Below, in pieces: positions 62,930 to 64,000 of a stretch of 64,000 nucleotides of DNA. The position numbers and the translations under genes were made by a program. The notes beneath the pieces are model-generated. The model searched no databases. It had not been told where the DNA came from and saw only the letters and a list, made by a program, of their open reading frames with translations. Position 1 is the first letter of the stretch. Every line of letters starts with the position of its first letter. Source of the stretch: Limnomonas spitsbergensis (Eukaryota > Chlorophyta > Chlorophyceae > Chlamydomonadales); the NCBI GenBank assembly GCA_037349105.1, contig JAYJMM010000037.1, positions 3,906,001 through 3,970,000 of the forward strand. Direction: 5' to 3'.

Positions 62930-64000
62930 GACTCCCCGATCCACATACTGTATTCATCAAACTCCGAGGACGAGGGCGGGCCAACTCCTGGTGCGACACC
63001 GCCTCAGCCCGCCTTGAATGTCCGCCGGAGCAACCGCCTTCTTGAAATGAGCCCCAAGCCCAGGGATGCAGATACCTTCAAGGTGGGGGTGAGGGCTGGA
63101 ACAGGACTGGGGGCTTGGGAGCATGAGAGGTGGTGAGGGTGGTGAGGGGGGGCATGAGGGGGGTAGGGGGGGGGGGGGGCATGAGTGGGTTCGGGAGGTG
63201 GGCGGCATGAGTGGGTTCAGGGGGGGGGGGGCATGAGTGGGAGCATGAACCCGTGCAGGAGTGTGTGTGTGTGCGGGCTGCAGGAGCATGAGCATGAGGG
63301 CCATCAGTGGAGGCAGGGTCTGTGGGCGGGTGCGGGTCTGCGGGGGCATGAGCTGGAGTATCATCCGGTATGGAAGTGGTTTGGGAAGCTGCATGTGCAT
63401 GAGCGGGAGCTGCATGAATACACGGGCATGAGCAAGAGCGGGGACGGCATGGGCGCCTGGGCGGGAGCATTACATGGAGCAGGAGTAGCTGTGCCGGCGG
63501 CGTGAGCATGAGCAGGAGTGGAAGTGCCAGCGACGGGTGTGTGGTCGGGCACAGGTGTGGGGACAGGGGCCAGGAGTAGGGAGTAGGGATGGGGAAATTG
63601 CCACCCAGTGGCAAAGTCCATCGGAAAAAACGCACGGCCTTACGTTGTAAAGTGAGATACATGAGGCGGTACGTGAGGCGTGTGGAGCCCTGGGATGTGG
63701 TAATACCTAACACCTCACCTCCACCCCCCTTACCTGTCCTCCTCACCTCCACCCCTCCTTCCCCTCCCTCCCCTCACCCCTCATCCCCTCTTCCCCTCGT
63801 AGTCCCCTTGCCTTCCCCTCCCCTCGCCCTCACCTCACCTTTCCCCTCACTCTCCCCTCACTCCCCTCACTCTCTCCTCACTCTCCCCACACCTTTCTCC
63901 CTCCCCTTCCTCTCACTCTCCCCTGGCGCTCCCCTCACCTCCCTCCCTCCCCTTCCCCTCCAGGGTTTCCGATTTGTTTACCCCAGGGACGGACGTGGGC
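62930..64000 (+). CDS. Ulp1/SENP-type SUMO protease gene, copy 2 (cut by window end)
   Basis: Exon 62930-63082 has the same length (153 nt) and phase as 53745-53897, preceded by ACTTTGCAG and followed by GTGGGG. The next exon starts at 63964 after CCCTCCAG and reads GFRFVYPRDGR before the window ends. The intron (881 bp) is shorter than in copy 1 (1081 bp). A possible first exon is at 62279-62463. The protease core lies beyond the window. Confidence 0.6.

Larger units (their letters stand above)
61045..64000. repeat. Ankyrin/Ulp1 block, copy 2 (runs off the window)
   Basis: Partner of 51838 onward. It reaches the window end inside the second recognisable Ulp1-like exon. Confidence 0.85.

Overview
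The window looks like repeat-rich nuclear DNA of a green alga (chlorophyte). The evidence is moderately high GC, short GT-AG introns, Ankyrin proteins built on an ADCQ-type 33-residue repeat, LINE tails with a C-terminal zinc finger, hAT-type MITEs and very low density of ordinary genes. No bacterial gene organisation, rRNA, credible tRNA or CRISPR array was seen. The species cannot be named from the sequence.

Layout. 1-6783, 38551-45655 and 48171-51837 are three copies of one repeat block (copies 1 and 2 nearly identical, copy 3 truncated). Each holds degenerate LINE 3' tails on the minus strand; the two long copies also hold a membrane-protein gene and a roughly 80-bp satellite. 6784-12925 is an older, diverged inverted copy of the same block, so 1-12925 is a large imperfect palindrome around a satellite-containing spacer. 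A 494-bp hAT-like MITE (10126-10619) sits inside the inverted arm. 12926-15844 is mostly unique sequence with possible exon remnants. 15845-18221 and 45813-48170 are two copies of a second block that lies directly upstream of the first block, which gives a tandem duplication with a period of about 9.6 kb.

The main object is a 20.3-kb insertion (18222-38545, minus strand) into one copy of that tandem duplication. The homologous empty site is intact at 48160-48170, so the boundaries are exact (TG...CA ends, 4-bp ATAA target duplication). It holds one 15.5-kb open frame encoding a Ty3/gypsy-order polyprotein of about 5,160 residues: Gag with a zinc knuckle, retropepsin-like site, a roughly 2,000-residue unassigned segment with two more zinc knuckles, reverse transcriptase, RNase H, a DNMT3-like cytosine-5 DNA methyltransferase, DDE integrase and a PHD finger. 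It has no conventional pair of terminal LTRs. Its repeats are arranged A1-body-B1-A2-B2 (split direct repeats), equivalent to a head-to-tail dimer in which one monomer has lost 15.2 kb.

The right end (51838-64000) holds an older duplication of a gene pair: a minus-strand F-box-like/ankyrin protein facing a plus-strand Ulp1/SENP-type SUMO protease gene. The first protease gene has a decayed duplicate of one exon and is followed by PHD-finger exons, a telomere-like G-rich minisatellite interrupted by a second hAT-like MITE (57576-57799), and a 72-bp tandem repeat.

Limits. All identifications are by eye. Identity levels are estimates, and exon calls rest on splice signals, reading phase and comparison between the duplicate copies.
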